Source: JAXMHQ01 sp046346665
GTDB lineage: Bacteria > Verrucomicrobiota > Verrucomicrobiia > Limisphaerales > JAXMHQ01
Direction of reading: 5' to 3'
Assembly: GCA_046346665.1 (NCBI GenBank)
Contig: JAXMHQ010000041.1
Location: forward strand, 1-40,325
DNA: 40,325 nt
The position numbers and the translations under genes are program-made. Positions 22,378 through 31,000 of this stretch are shown piece after piece. The notes beneath the pieces were generated by a model. The model was not told the DNA's origin, did not search any database, and worked only from the letters and a program-made list of their open reading frames with translations. Position 1 is the stretch's first letter; every line of letters starts with the position of its first letter.

Positions 22378-23732
22378 CCGGCGAAGAGTTCGTCCCCGGC
22401 CAGGGCGCGCCCGGTGCGCGCGTCCAAAATCCGCGCGCCGAGCCCGTGCGGCGGCGGCGCCGCGAGCTTCTGGAAAAAATTCGGGAACGTCTTCTTCACG
22501 CAAGCCGGGTTTTTAATTTTTATCCCGGGCACTTTCAATCCCAGAATCGCAAAACACATCGCCATCCGGTGATCGTTGTACGTCTCGATCTCGGCGCCAT
22601 GCAACGCGGACGGGTAGACGGTGAGCGTGTCGCCCTCCTCGATCGCCTTTGCTCCGCACCGGGTCAATTCGGTGCGCAGGGCCAGGACCCGCTCGCATTC
22701 CTGGACCCGCAACCGGCCCAGGTCGTTGAAAGCCACCCGGTAGTCGGCCATCGGAGCGAGCACAATCGCCGTCATGATGCTGTCGCCCAGGTGGCGCGCC
22801 CTGGACATGGCGGCTGGCAGGGGCAGAACGCGCGGAAAAATGGAATCGATTTGCCACACGGATTTCGGCCAATCGGAAACCGTTACGGCCAGCCTTTGCG
22901 CCTGGTCGGAAACCCGCGGCAGAAAGGCCGTGTCAAACCTGTGGGCGCCGGCGGTGTCGTCCTGGCCGAGGGTGCCCGCCTGCGCCCGCAACAACCAGCC
23001 GGCCGCCCAGAAATAGCTGCCGCTGGACGCATCGGGTTCGACGGCAAATGTGCCGCCCCCGCGTGGAAAGACCTCCGCCATCTTTGTCGTCATGACGACA
23101 TAGGGCAATTCGTCGGCATTTTCCCCCACGACCTCGACCCGCCAGCCCCCGGTCCGGGCGCCAAGAACCAGGGCGGAGGCAAACTGGGAACTCTCGGATA
23201 CGTCGACCCGACAGCTCCCGGATGTGGGTCCCACGCCCATAACCGTCGCCGGCAGGCGGTTGTTCGGGGATTCAATACGGTATCCCAGTTCACGCAAGGC
23301 GTCGAACAGCGCCGCCTGCGGGCGTTCGTGCATGCGGGGGACGCCGTGGAGCTTGTAATATCCCTTGCCAAGGCACACAAACGCCGCCAGAAATCTCGCC
23401 GCCGTGCCGGCGTTGCCCACGAACAGTTCCAGCGGCTGGGATTCAGTTCCGCCGGGCGGGACGGTTCCGCCGCGGCCGTAAACCGTGATCGTCCGGTTGC
23501 AAGGCTCCGCCGGATCCGCCTCCACGTTCACCATGAACCCTATTTCCTGCAGGCATTCCACCATTACCTGCGTGTCCTCGCTCCACAAGGCCCCCTTCAA
23601 TGTCGTCTCGCCATCCGCCAGCGCGGCGAGAATCAGGGCCCGGTTCGTGATGCTCTTCGAACCCGGCACCGTGATCTCCGCCTTCACCGGCTTGTCCAGC
23701 GGAACAATTTCGATGAGATCAGGCAGTGGCAT
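22374..23732 (-). CDS. aroA: 3-phosphoshikimate 1-carboxyvinyltransferase (EPSP synthase)
   Basis: Enzyme of 452 residues that joins phosphoenolpyruvate to shikimate-3-phosphate, the sixth step of the shikimate pathway. Conserved segments: VPGSKSITNRALILAAL (K26, S27, R31), FVGNAGTAARFLAAF, PRMHERPQAALFDALRELGY, SSQFASALVLGA, and near the end YNDHRMAMCFAILGLK. Length and motif order are normal. ATG at 23732. It heads the minus-strand unit with cmk and plsC; tyrA, also in aromatic amino-acid synthesis, lies upstream but is separated by a 195-bp repeat-filled gap. The stop codon is supplied by a GTTGCAGG repeat. Confidence 0.96.
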   Translation of the reverse strand: MPLPDLIEIVPLDKPVKAEITVPGSKSITNRALILAALADGETTLKGALWSEDTQVMVECLQEIGFMVNVEADPAEPCNRTITVYGRGGTVPPGGTESQPLELFVGNAGTAARFLAAFVCLGKGYYKLHGVPRMHERPQAALFDALRELGYRIESPNNRLPATVMGVGPTSGSCRVDVSESSQFASALVLGARTGGWRVEVVGENADELPYVVMTTKMAEVFPRGGGTFAVEPDASSGSYFWAAGWLLRAQAGTLGQDDTAGAHRFDTAFLPRVSDQAQRLAVTVSDWPKSVWQIDSIFPRVLPLPAAMSRARHLGDSIMTAIVLAPMADYRVAFNDLGRLRVQECERVLALRTELTRCGAKAIEEGDTLTVYPSALHGAEIETYNDHRMAMCFAILGLKVPGIKIKNPACVKKTFPNFFQKLAAPPPHGLGARILDARTGRALAGDELFAG

Positions 23733-23746
23733 CTGAAAACCTGTTC

Positions 23747-23905
23747 AACCACGGATGAACACGGATGAACACGGATGGGGAAGACCAGCCGCGAATTGTC
23801 GCGAACTTCCGCGAATGGATTCGGCGAGGGACCGGTTTGCTCTGGTGACTCTCATTCGGAATTGTTCCGCTTTTCATCCGTGTCCATCCGTGTCCATCCG
23901 TGGTT
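23747..23905. repeat. Palindromic element with CACGGAT arms, copy 2
   Basis: AACCACGGATGAACACGGAT (from 23747) and a third CACGGATG unit face CATCCGTGTCCATCCGTGTC...GTGGTT (ending 23905). The core carries GCGAATTGTCGCGAACTTCC-type units, also seen near 9208. It occupies most of the gap between tyrA and aroA. Confidence 0.78.
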
Positions 23906-23927
23906 AAAAAATCGGTTCATCCGCGGT

Positions 23928-24812
23928 TCATTCCGGGGAAGGCGACGCACACTGAGCGCACCAGGCGTCGCGGCGCTGTTTGGCGGATTCAAAAAAACGG
24001 CTGATCGCCGCTGCGTCCGCCTTCTTCAGCGCGCGGCGGAAATTCTGAAGATCGGCTGTGAAAAGATCGATGGCGGTTGCAAGGTTCCTGCGGTTGGCCA
24101 GTGCGATGTCGCGCCACATTTCCGGGGAACCCGACGCGATCCGTGTGGTGTCGCGAAAACCATTCGCGCAAAGGGCCCCCTGCTCCGCCGGCGATTTCGG
24201 GTGCAACACCAGGTTGGCCAACGCCGCCGCCGCGATGTGCGGCAGATGGCTCGACCGGCTCACCAGCGCGTCATGGACATCCGGCGAGAGCGGCAGCACC
24301 CGGCAGCCGACCGATTTCCAGAGCTGTTCCACTTTCCGCAGCGCGGCGCGATTCGAGTTTGGGGTCCGGGTCACGACACAGACGGACCCCCGGAACAAAT
24401 CGCCGCGCGCGGCCATCACGCCGCTCTTCTCGGCGCCGGCCATCGGGTGACTGCCGATGAAATGTCCGCCGACCGCGGCGACCTGCTTTTGCAGCGCGGC
24501 GACCAATCCGCCTTTGACACTGCCGACATCGGTGACGATGGCGCCGCGTTTCAATGCGGGAGCCATTTGGCCGGCCAGCGGAAGCATTTGCGCCAGCGGA
24601 GTGCAGAGCACCACCAGCTCCGCGCCGGACACCGCCGCCAGCAGGTCGGTCGTGGCGTAATCCGTCGCACCCGCTTTCTCGCATTCGGCGATGCTGGCCG
24701 GGCGCCGGACATAGCCCGCCACCTCGGACGCAAGCCGCCGCCGCCTCAGCGCGAGGCCAAGCGAACCGCCCAGCAATCCCACCCCGACCAGGGTCACTTT
24801 TCGGAAATGCAC
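23928..24812 (-). CDS. tyrA: Prephenate dehydrogenase
   Basis: NAD(P)-dependent enzyme of 294 residues converting prephenate to 4-hydroxyphenylpyruvate for tyrosine synthesis; arogenate could be used instead. Rossmann motif GVGLLGGS (10-17), LVVLCTPLAQML, the substrate motif GSHPMAGAEKSGVMAA, and the helical C-terminal domain with HDALVSRSSHLPHIAAAAL, GFRDTTRIASGSPEMWRDI are all there. No fused chorismate mutase or ACT domain. The start is GTG (24812); no ATG fits before the first strand. It lies upstream of aroA on the same strand. Confidence 0.93.
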   Translation of the reverse strand: MHFRKVTLVGVGLLGGSLGLALRRRRLASEVAGYVRRPASIAECEKAGATDYATTDLLAAVSGAELVVLCTPLAQMLPLAGQMAPALKRGAIVTDVGSVKGGLVAALQKQVAAVGGHFIGSHPMAGAEKSGVMAARGDLFRGSVCVVTRTPNSNRAALRKVEQLWKSVGCRVLPLSPDVHDALVSRSSHLPHIAAAALANLVLHPKSPAEQGALCANGFRDTTRIASGSPEMWRDIALANRRNLATAIDLFTADLQNFRRALKKADAAAISRFFESAKQRRDAWCAQCASPSPE

Positions 24813-24837
24813 CTTCGAAGAATAGGATACAAAAAGG

Positions 24838-24873
24838 TCGAGTGTCGAGCGTCGAGGGTCGAGGGTCGAGGGG
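24838..24873 (+). repeat. GTCGAG-type short tandem repeat
   Basis: Five imperfect tandem units of GTCGAG(T/C/G)G. The same unit, inverted, forms 35496-35525. Located in the tyrA upstream region. Confidence 0.65.
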
Positions 24874-24895
24874 GAAAGGCAGAAGGCAGAATTCT

Positions 24896-24960
24896 GGTGG
24901 GGCGAGACTCTGTCGAGCCCCTATATTTCCGAGCCTCCGCAATCTCACGATTGCGGCTAC
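24896..24960. repeat. GGTGGGGCGAGACT motif plus inverted CGCAATC hairpin
   Basis: 24896-24920 is copy 2 of the 25-bp family (see 5476-5500). 24937-24960 is CCGCAATC-TCAC-GATTGCGG followed by CTAC, an inverted member of the family at 10087-10192. Two unrelated repeat families are thus packed side by side in one 206-bp gap. Confidence 0.7.
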
Positions 24961-25018
24961 ACGGAGCTTCGCGCTCTTCGCGTCTTCGTGGTGACAAACC
25001 TTGCGCCCCGCTTCGCGG

Positions 25019-26080
25019 TTAAACCGGCTTCAGCACTCCCCCGGCGCGGGCGGAGTCGAGGCAGGCATCCATCACGCGCTGCGTCTTCAAGGCGATGTCG
25101 GGCCAGAAATCGTCCTGGATTCCCGAAGCCACGATCCCGGCGAAATTGCGGAACAACCATGTCTGCTGCGCGACGGCATCGACATTCCCGGCGCCAGTCG
25201 GATCGGCATTCACCCGGCGCTCCTCGCGGTTCACCTCGAACGCCGGTTCCAGGTGATTGAACGGATGCACAAAGTCCGGGACCCGCAGGCAGCCTTTCGT
25301 CCCGCTGAACTGGATCCATTGCTGCGTCTGAACCAGGAACGACGAGAAGAACGACGCGGAGACGCCGTCGTCGAAAAACAGTTCGCCCGAAAAATCCATC
25401 GGCACCGCCGGCACGCCGGGGCGCGGCCCGGAATCCGACACGATCCGGCCCGAGACCTGTTTCGGCAGCTTCCACCGGAGGGCCCAGAGGGTCATCCGGA
25501 TGCAATACCAGCCCAGATCGCCCAGGCAGCCGGCCGGTTCGAGCACTCCATGCGCGCGGATGTTGTCGCGGACAAAATGTTCATAGGCCTGGAACGTGAA
25601 CATCGAGGTGATCCGGCGCAGCTGGCCGACGGCGGCGGGATCGTCGAGGGCGGATCGCAGGACGGGCAGGCGCGGATTGTGCATGAACATGACGCCGTCG
25701 ATGAATTGCACGCGGTGCTTGCGGCAGGCGGCGATCATTTCCTCGAGATCCTTCGACGTCACCGCGCAGGGTTTTTCGCAGACGACATGCTTGCCGGCTT
25801 CGGCGGCGCGGAGGACCCATTCCTTGCGCAGGCCGGTCGGGAGCGGAATGTAGACGGCATCGATGTCGCGGTCGGCGAGCAGGGCTTCGTAACTGCCGAG
25901 CGCCCGCGGGGCGGTTTCGAACGGGACGGCAGCCTGGTTGGCCTCGATGAATTTCCGGCTGCGATCGACATCGCGGCTGGCCACGGCGGCGACGACGGCG
26001 TTGCCGCTGTGGCGGATGGCTTTCCAATTCATCCGCCCGATCTGGGCGGTGCTCAAGAATCCAATGCGCAAGGGTTTCAT
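25019..26080 (-). CDS. Gfo/Idh/MocA family oxidoreductase
   Basis: Predicted NAD(P)-dependent dehydrogenase of 353 residues. The N-terminal Rossmann domain begins LRIGFLSTAQIGR and has AVYIPLPTGLRKEW and the catalytic lysine motif CEKP (101-104). The C-terminal alpha/beta domain has GDLGWYCIRMTLWAL and SGTKGCLRVPDF. This superfamily oxidises or reduces sugars, inositols and related compounds; the substrate cannot be read here. The ATG at 26080 overlaps the TGA of the cbiX-like gene (ATGA), so the two are translated together, although no functional link is obvious. Confidence 0.88.
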   Translation of the reverse strand: MKPLRIGFLSTAQIGRMNWKAIRHSGNAVVAAVASRDVDRSRKFIEANQAAVPFETAPRALGSYEALLADRDIDAVYIPLPTGLRKEWVLRAAEAGKHVVCEKPCAVTSKDLEEMIAACRKHRVQFIDGVMFMHNPRLPVLRSALDDPAAVGQLRRITSMFTFQAYEHFVRDNIRAHGVLEPAGCLGDLGWYCIRMTLWALRWKLPKQVSGRIVSDSGPRPGVPAVPMDFSGELFFDDGVSASFFSSFLVQTQQWIQFSGTKGCLRVPDFVHPFNHLEPAFEVNREERRVNADPTGAGNVDAVAQQTWLFRNFAGIVASGIQDDFWPDIALKTQRVMDACLDSARAGGVLKPV

Positions 26081-26919
26081 AAAGTGGCGGCTTCGCGGAT
26101 GCGTTCCAGCATCACCGCTGTCAATTCGGGCGCGGTTCCCACGGCGGCGCTGCACCAGGCGAGTTTGCCGTTTCGTTCAGTGGGATTATGCCAGGCCGGC
26201 ACGCCCGCGGCGAGGCGCTTCTTCACCAGCTCCGCGGGCTCGCCCAACAGCCGCGGCAAATCCTCCTGCACATGCATGCCGTCGCTGATGAAAAACGGCA
26301 CCACGACAAAATTGCGGGTCGGCGCGAGGGCATAGCATTCGGACACCAGCGGCGGCTCCTCGATGAACACCGGCTGCACCGAGGCGTACAGGTCCATCGA
26401 CCGGACGCGTTCCACCTGGACATCGATCGCGGCCCGGGACTGATCGTTTTGCGGCGTGCCGTGGCCGGCGATGAAAAGCGTGATATCCTTCTCGCGCGGC
26501 GCGCGCGGGAACGGATGCCGTCGCACCACCTCGCGCGCCCGGGACAGCAGCACCCCGGTCATCCGCTCGTGCGTTCCGATCGGCCGGCAGTAATACCAGG
26601 TCTGGGCCCCGCGCCGCTGCACCCGCGACAATTCGGCTTCGCCCGGCCGGAACTTCAGCGCGCGCGGAATCACGTCGTCGGTGAAATAGCCCTCGCTGAT
26701 GAACAGCGGCAGGATGAACACGCGCGGGTTGAGCACCTCGGCCAGCACCTCGCCCGCCATCGGATCCTGCTTCCAGAATCCCTCCTGCACCTCGCCGAAC
26801 ACCCCCAGCGCCCTCAACGCCGCCGCCTGCAGGTACACGGCCGCAGCCGAGTCCGTGTTTTTCGTGGACCCGTGCCCGAGCACAACCACGGTGGCGTCCT
26901 TGAATTCCCGTAACGACAT
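26077..26919 (-). CDS. CbiX/SirB-type sirohydrochlorin chelatase-like protein
   Basis: Protein of 280 residues made of two related halves, each with a chelatase motif: VLGHGSTKN (H16) and IAGHGTPQND (H153). Each half also has a PLFISEGYF / PFFISDGMH element. Two-domain CbiX proteins insert Co(II) or Fe(II) into sirohydrochlorin for cobalamin or siroheme. With hemC and cobA-hemD 6-9 kb away, siroheme or B12 synthesis is plausible, but the enzyme's metal is inference. The ATG at 26919 is preferred to one 18 bp upstream because it gives the usual short N-terminus. Overlaps the downstream oxidoreductase by 4 bp. Confidence 0.82.
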   Translation of the reverse strand: MSLREFKDATVVVLGHGSTKNTDSAAAVYLQAAALRALGVFGEVQEGFWKQDPMAGEVLAEVLNPRVFILPLFISEGYFTDDVIPRALKFRPGEAELSRVQRRGAQTWYYCRPIGTHERMTGVLLSRAREVVRRHPFPRAPREKDITLFIAGHGTPQNDQSRAAIDVQVERVRSMDLYASVQPVFIEEPPLVSECYALAPTRNFVVVPFFISDGMHVQEDLPRLLGEPAELVKKRLAAGVPAWHNPTERNGKLAWCSAAVGTAPELTAVMLERIREAATL

Positions 26920-26955
26920 GCTTCTTTCGTATCGCAAATTGTTGAATCGTTAAAT

Positions 26956-27008
26956 GGTTAAATCGGTGGTAACGCAGGCCGGCGGCCTGCGCTACAAACC
27001 ATTCAACC
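26956..27008. repeat. Hairpin with GCAGGCCG core overlapping a stop codon
   Basis: 26-bp arms (26956-26981 and 26983-27008) pair at 21 of 26 positions around a single central base. The inner 13 bp (GTAACGCAGGCCG / CGGCCTGCGCTAC) have one mismatch. The TGA of the ykgJ-type gene (27003-27005, minus) is inside the right arm. The core matches 14769-14790. Confidence 0.8.
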
Positions 27009-27527
27009 TTCGCAATAAAAAGACTCCGCCAAAATCATGTTCAATTCATGGACCGCAACCGTCAGGTCGCCAAACGCGGCGGCGGATTCGCGGCCGGGCC
27101 GGGATCGCTCCAGGCGCCGTCGCAGCCGGTTGAAGCGAAGGCTCAGGGCGAGACTCGATTCCTCGTCGCCGAGCACGCGCAGGAGCCGGTCGACCTCGGC
27201 GGCGGCGGCGCGGGCTTCGCGGATGCGCCTCAGGGCGGCGGCGGTGGTGACGCGGCCGGCGAGGACGCCCTTGAGCAGCAGGCATTCGAATGCGCGGCAA
27301 TATTCCGGGCGCTGCCCGTAAATCCGGCAGCGGCAGCCGTCCAGCGCGCGGCAGGGCTGCAGGAATTTTCGATCGCCCCCGCCGCGCCGCTGCGGCGCGA
27401 GTTCCAGTCCGATCCGCTCCAGCAACGCCGCATCGTCGCCCGGCCGCAACTGGCCCCGGGCAAAAATCACCCCGTTGCAGCACAAGCCGCATTTCAGGCA
27501 GATCGATCCGGCCGAGTCGCGAGTCAT
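27003..27527 (-). CDS. YkgJ-type cysteine-cluster protein
   Basis: Protein of 174 residues with the cysteine pattern of the YkgJ/CxxCxxCC family: C10-LK-C13-GL-C16-C17, later QPCRALDGCRCRIYGQRPEYC and RAFEC. These proteins are thought to bind zinc or an iron-sulfur cluster; their role is unsettled. The C-terminal half is helical and Arg-rich (LRRIREARAAAAEVDRLLRV). The ATG at 27527 is chosen because the conserved region starts at once; an upstream start would add 39 residues that look non-coding. Divergent from the large secreted gene at 28014. The stop lies in a hairpin repeat. Confidence 0.82.
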   Translation of the reverse strand: MTRDSAGSICLKCGLCCNGVIFARGQLRPGDDAALLERIGLELAPQRRGGGDRKFLQPCRALDGCRCRIYGQRPEYCRAFECLLLKGVLAGRVTTAAALRRIREARAAAAEVDRLLRVLGDEESSLALSLRFNRLRRRLERSRPGRESAAAFGDLTVAVHELNMILAESFYCEG

Positions 27528-27636
27528 CCGCCCTGCAAAATACCCGGGCGCACGCCCCTTGTCAGCCCTTCCCTGTCCTCGCGCCTCCCGCCGGTCTGTT
27601 AAGACAAAACAAGCGCCCGCGAAGCCGGCGCAACAG

Positions 27637-27681
27637 CCCTGCAACCTTTTTGTTGCAGGTGCAACACAAAGGTTGCCAGGG
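27637..27681. repeat. Hairpin CCCTGCAACCTTTTTGTTGC
   Basis: The left arm 27637-27656 pairs with 27661-27681 (GCAACACAAAGGTTGCCAGGG without its first bases) with one bulge and one mismatch, around a 4-nt loop AGGT. GCCGGCG flanks both sides. Related in wording to the GTTGCAGG family. Confidence 0.7.
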
Positions 27682-27695
27682 CCGGCGCCTCTAAT

Positions 27696-27859
27696 GTGGA
27701 AAGAAGCGAGCGATCGTGGAATTCAGACGGCAGGGACGCCGCGCTGCGGCGTCCCCGCCCGCGTATCAGCGGGCGGAAAGCGGAGCGGCGCCTGGCATGA
27801 CCTCTGCCACGTTGCGCCGCTGGACGCGGCGCGGACGGCGCAGCGCGCCGTCCCTACCC
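27696..27859 (+). repeat. Multi-hairpin repeat element, copy 2 (~165 bp)
   Basis: Second copy of 7842-8008. The inner element 27730-27857 is bounded by GCAGGGACG / CGTCCCTAC. Differences from copy 1 are a 3-bp deletion in the first hairpin loop and scattered substitutions. It lies about 155 bp before the ATG of a secreted protein, in the same orientation relative to the gene as copy 1. Confidence 0.8.
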
Positions 27860-28013
27860 TCGATTCAGATGCGCCGGCCCGCAAAGGCTGCAGGCGGGGC
27901 TTGACACACCGGGTGATGCGCCTGCATTGTCAAGGCAGTTCGGATTTTGGGAGTGTTGGAATATCCATCCGGTCATTGCAATGATGCGGCAAAAACCATC
28001 CAAGGAGCCTAAC

Positions 28014-31000
28014 ATGCTATCCATCCTTCATCTCACCGGCCGCGCCGCCGCGCGGCTTCGATTCGGATTTGCCGCCGCATTCGCCGTGGCGCTCGCCGGC
28101 ACGGCGCCGGGGGCGCAACAACCGCCGCAGCCGCTGGATTTGAAGGGCATTTACGGCGACCCCAACACCTGGTATCGCGCTGTCTGGACGAATTTCTCCG
28201 GGCGCCGCGTCATTGACGGCCTGCCGTTTGACATCGGCGGCGAAGCCAAGCTCTACGGCAGCTCCGGCACGGAGACGGATCTGCCGAAGGAACTCCCCGG
28301 CATCCGCGTGGGACGGACTTTTGAGGAGCTGGACCTGATCCATTTCGCGGGCTGGCCGGAGGTGGAGGGCCGGATTATCGCGACGGTGCGGCTGAATTAC
28401 GCGGACGGCACGCACGCGGATCTGCCGATCTGCTACGGGGCACAGGTGCGCGACTGGTTCCAGCTCCCGTCGGAAGCGAAGGAAACTCTCACGGACACCA
28501 ACACGAAAGTCGTTTGGCGGCATGAACCGCTTTTGTATCACGCGCCGCTCCGGGTTTTCAAGAGCCGCATGGAAAATCCGTTCCCGGGCAAACGGGTGGA
28601 AACCATCGACCTGGTCTCGGCCGGGAACCGCTCCATTTACACGCTGGTCGCGGCCACGGTGGCGGACCGCGACCCGAGCCGGCCGGTGTCGCCCTCGGCG
28701 CCGCCATGGGGTGCCAAACCTGCCTTCGACTCCGAGGTGCGGGTGCTGGTCGTCGACGCAAAGACCCGGCAGCCCCTGCCCGGGGTGGACGTCACGACGA
28801 GCCTGCAGGTGGGCGAAGACGGCGTCGTCGGCAACCCGGTCGCCACCTCCAGCAACGGGATCGCCACGGTCCGTTATCCTTCCGCGGGACTCCGCTCGCT
28901 TTATGTCGGGGTCAAGGCGCCGGGCTATCGCGACGCCTCGATGGGGTGGGAGGGCCAGGCCGTGCCCGGGGAAATCACCATTTCGCTGTCGACCTATCAA
29001 TCCACGAATATTTCCGGCATCGTCGTCGACAACCGCGGCCGGCCCGTCGCTAACGCCTCGGTCCAGGTTCTGAATTTCACGCCCTACGAACCGGGCCAGG
29101 CAACTTCGGGGTTTCACACCGACCGGGCCTACACGGATGCGGAGGGACGCTGGACCGTTTCCGGGTTGCCGGTCGGGTTTCAGCATTTTGGGGTGCAGGT
29201 GGAACACCCCGGGTTTCCAACGCGGCAGTTTTTTGCGGATGGCGCCGCGGAGCGGGGCTTCGCAGGGCCGAAAGTGGCGACCGCGGATTTTCTGTCCGGC
29301 CGGGCGGTGCTGTCGCTCGAAGCCGGCCGCCTGCTCGCGGGGACGGTGTGCGACACGAATGGCCGGCCCATTGCGAATGCGAATGTGTTTGCCGGGTTCG
29401 ACAGGCACGCGCTGGAGAAGGAGAGCGCGACCACGGGAACCAACGGCACCTTCGCACTGACCCGGTTGACAGAGGGGGAAGTGAATTTGACGGTGAGCGC
29501 GGCGGGTTACGCGCCGGAATTTCTGACGCGGACGATTTCCGTGTTGAACACGTCGCTGGTCGTCACGCTGATGCCCGGACGACAGTTGAAAGGCCGCGTG
29601 CTCGATCCGTCCGGCAAGCCCGTGCCCGGGGTCCGCATCGAATACACCGGCATCTCGGATCTGCCCGACAACGACCGGTTCCAGGGGAGGACGCTGGAAT
29701 GGAATACCACGACGGATTCGGACGGCCGGTTTTCATGGGATTCGGCGCCGCAACACGCGATGGTGTTTGACGTGTTGAAGGACGGATACATGCAAATGCG
29801 CTGGGCCAGGGTGCCGCTGTCGACGAACGAAGTGGTCTTTCAGCTCTCCCCGCCCCTGCGTCTCCACGGCGCGGTGGCCGATGCCGACACGGGGGAACCG
29901 GTTCCCGAGTTCAAAATCACGCCCGCCTGGCTGACCGGGGGATCTGGCCGACCCCAACCGAGCCGCCAGCGGGCTCAAACGTTCAGGCAAGGCGCCTACG
30001 AGGTCACGTACGAGGACCCGCTCGTCATCAGTTCCGGCCCCGTGGATTATGTGCTCCAGGTGGAGGCCGACGGCTATGCACCCGCGCTCTCGAAATCGTT
30101 CCGTCCAGGGGACGAACCGTTGACGATCGATTTTCGGTTGAAACGGACCCCGGCGATCCTGGCGCGGCTGCTGAGCCCGGAAGGGAGACCGGTTGCCGGG
30201 GCGGAAATTCTCTGCTCGGACGGGCATCAATACCTGCAGCTCTCCGACAGGCATTTTGTCAACCGCGGAATGGGGATGGACGTTTTCCGGACGGATGACG
30301 CCGGGAAATTCAAATATCAACCCCGACCCGGGCCCGTGGTGCTGCTGATCGCGGCGCCGGAAGGATTCGCGATGCTGACGGACACGCAACTGCAGGCGCA
30401 GGCGGGAATCCAACTTCAGGCCTGGGGACGGATTGAAGGAGCCCTGACCGTTCGGGGCAGGCCGGGAACCAACGAGGAGATCTTTTTCAATGTGGCGTCG
30501 GGAGGCGATTCCGATTGCTGGTCCCAGGCGGTGCGGACGGACGCCACCGGCCGATTCGTGTTCGATTCGGTTCCGCCGGGACCGGTCAAAGTGTACAAGA
30601 AAGTGCCGACCGCCGAACGTTCCTGGACCTATCAGATCCTGGACAACATCGTGGTGGAGGCGGGCGGAACGAATCGCCTGCGGACGGCTCTCGACGGCCA
30701 GACCGTGACCGGCCGGCTGAAATTCACGGGCCCGACGCCGCCGGATTTCCAATGGAGCCAGATGATGGCGCAGTTGCAACCCCTGCCTCCCAAGGCGCCG
30801 GTGGTCCCGGCCGATATCCGCACCGACCCGGACAAAATGCGGGCGTGGTTTCGCGAATGGCAAAACACGGACGCAGGCCGCGCCTATCAGAAAATTATGG
30901 AGTCGCGCCGGACGCTGAAGATCGACGGCGAGGGCGGGTTCCGGGGCGAACTGGTGTTGCCGGGGACCTATCGGCTTATGGCGAACATTTCCATGGCCGG

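Larger units (their letters stand above)
27528..28013. other. Divergent gene-free region with two structured repeats
   Basis: Holds the hairpin at 27637-27681, the multi-hairpin element at 27696-27859, and TTGACA at 27901-27906 with a poor -10 (CATTGT, 18 nt further). The strong ribosome site AAGGAG lies just before 28014. No coding region recognised. Confidence 0.6.

Noticed and set aside
27901..27930. Confident promoter for the thioredoxin-fusion gene
   Set aside because: TTGACA is present but the -10 is poor (CATTGT) and the box also pairs with GTCAA nearby, so it was not called as a feature.
28017..29408. 463-codon antisense frame in the thioredoxin fusion gene
   Set aside because: Arg-rich shadow; the sense frame has a signal peptide, domains and a strong ribosome site.
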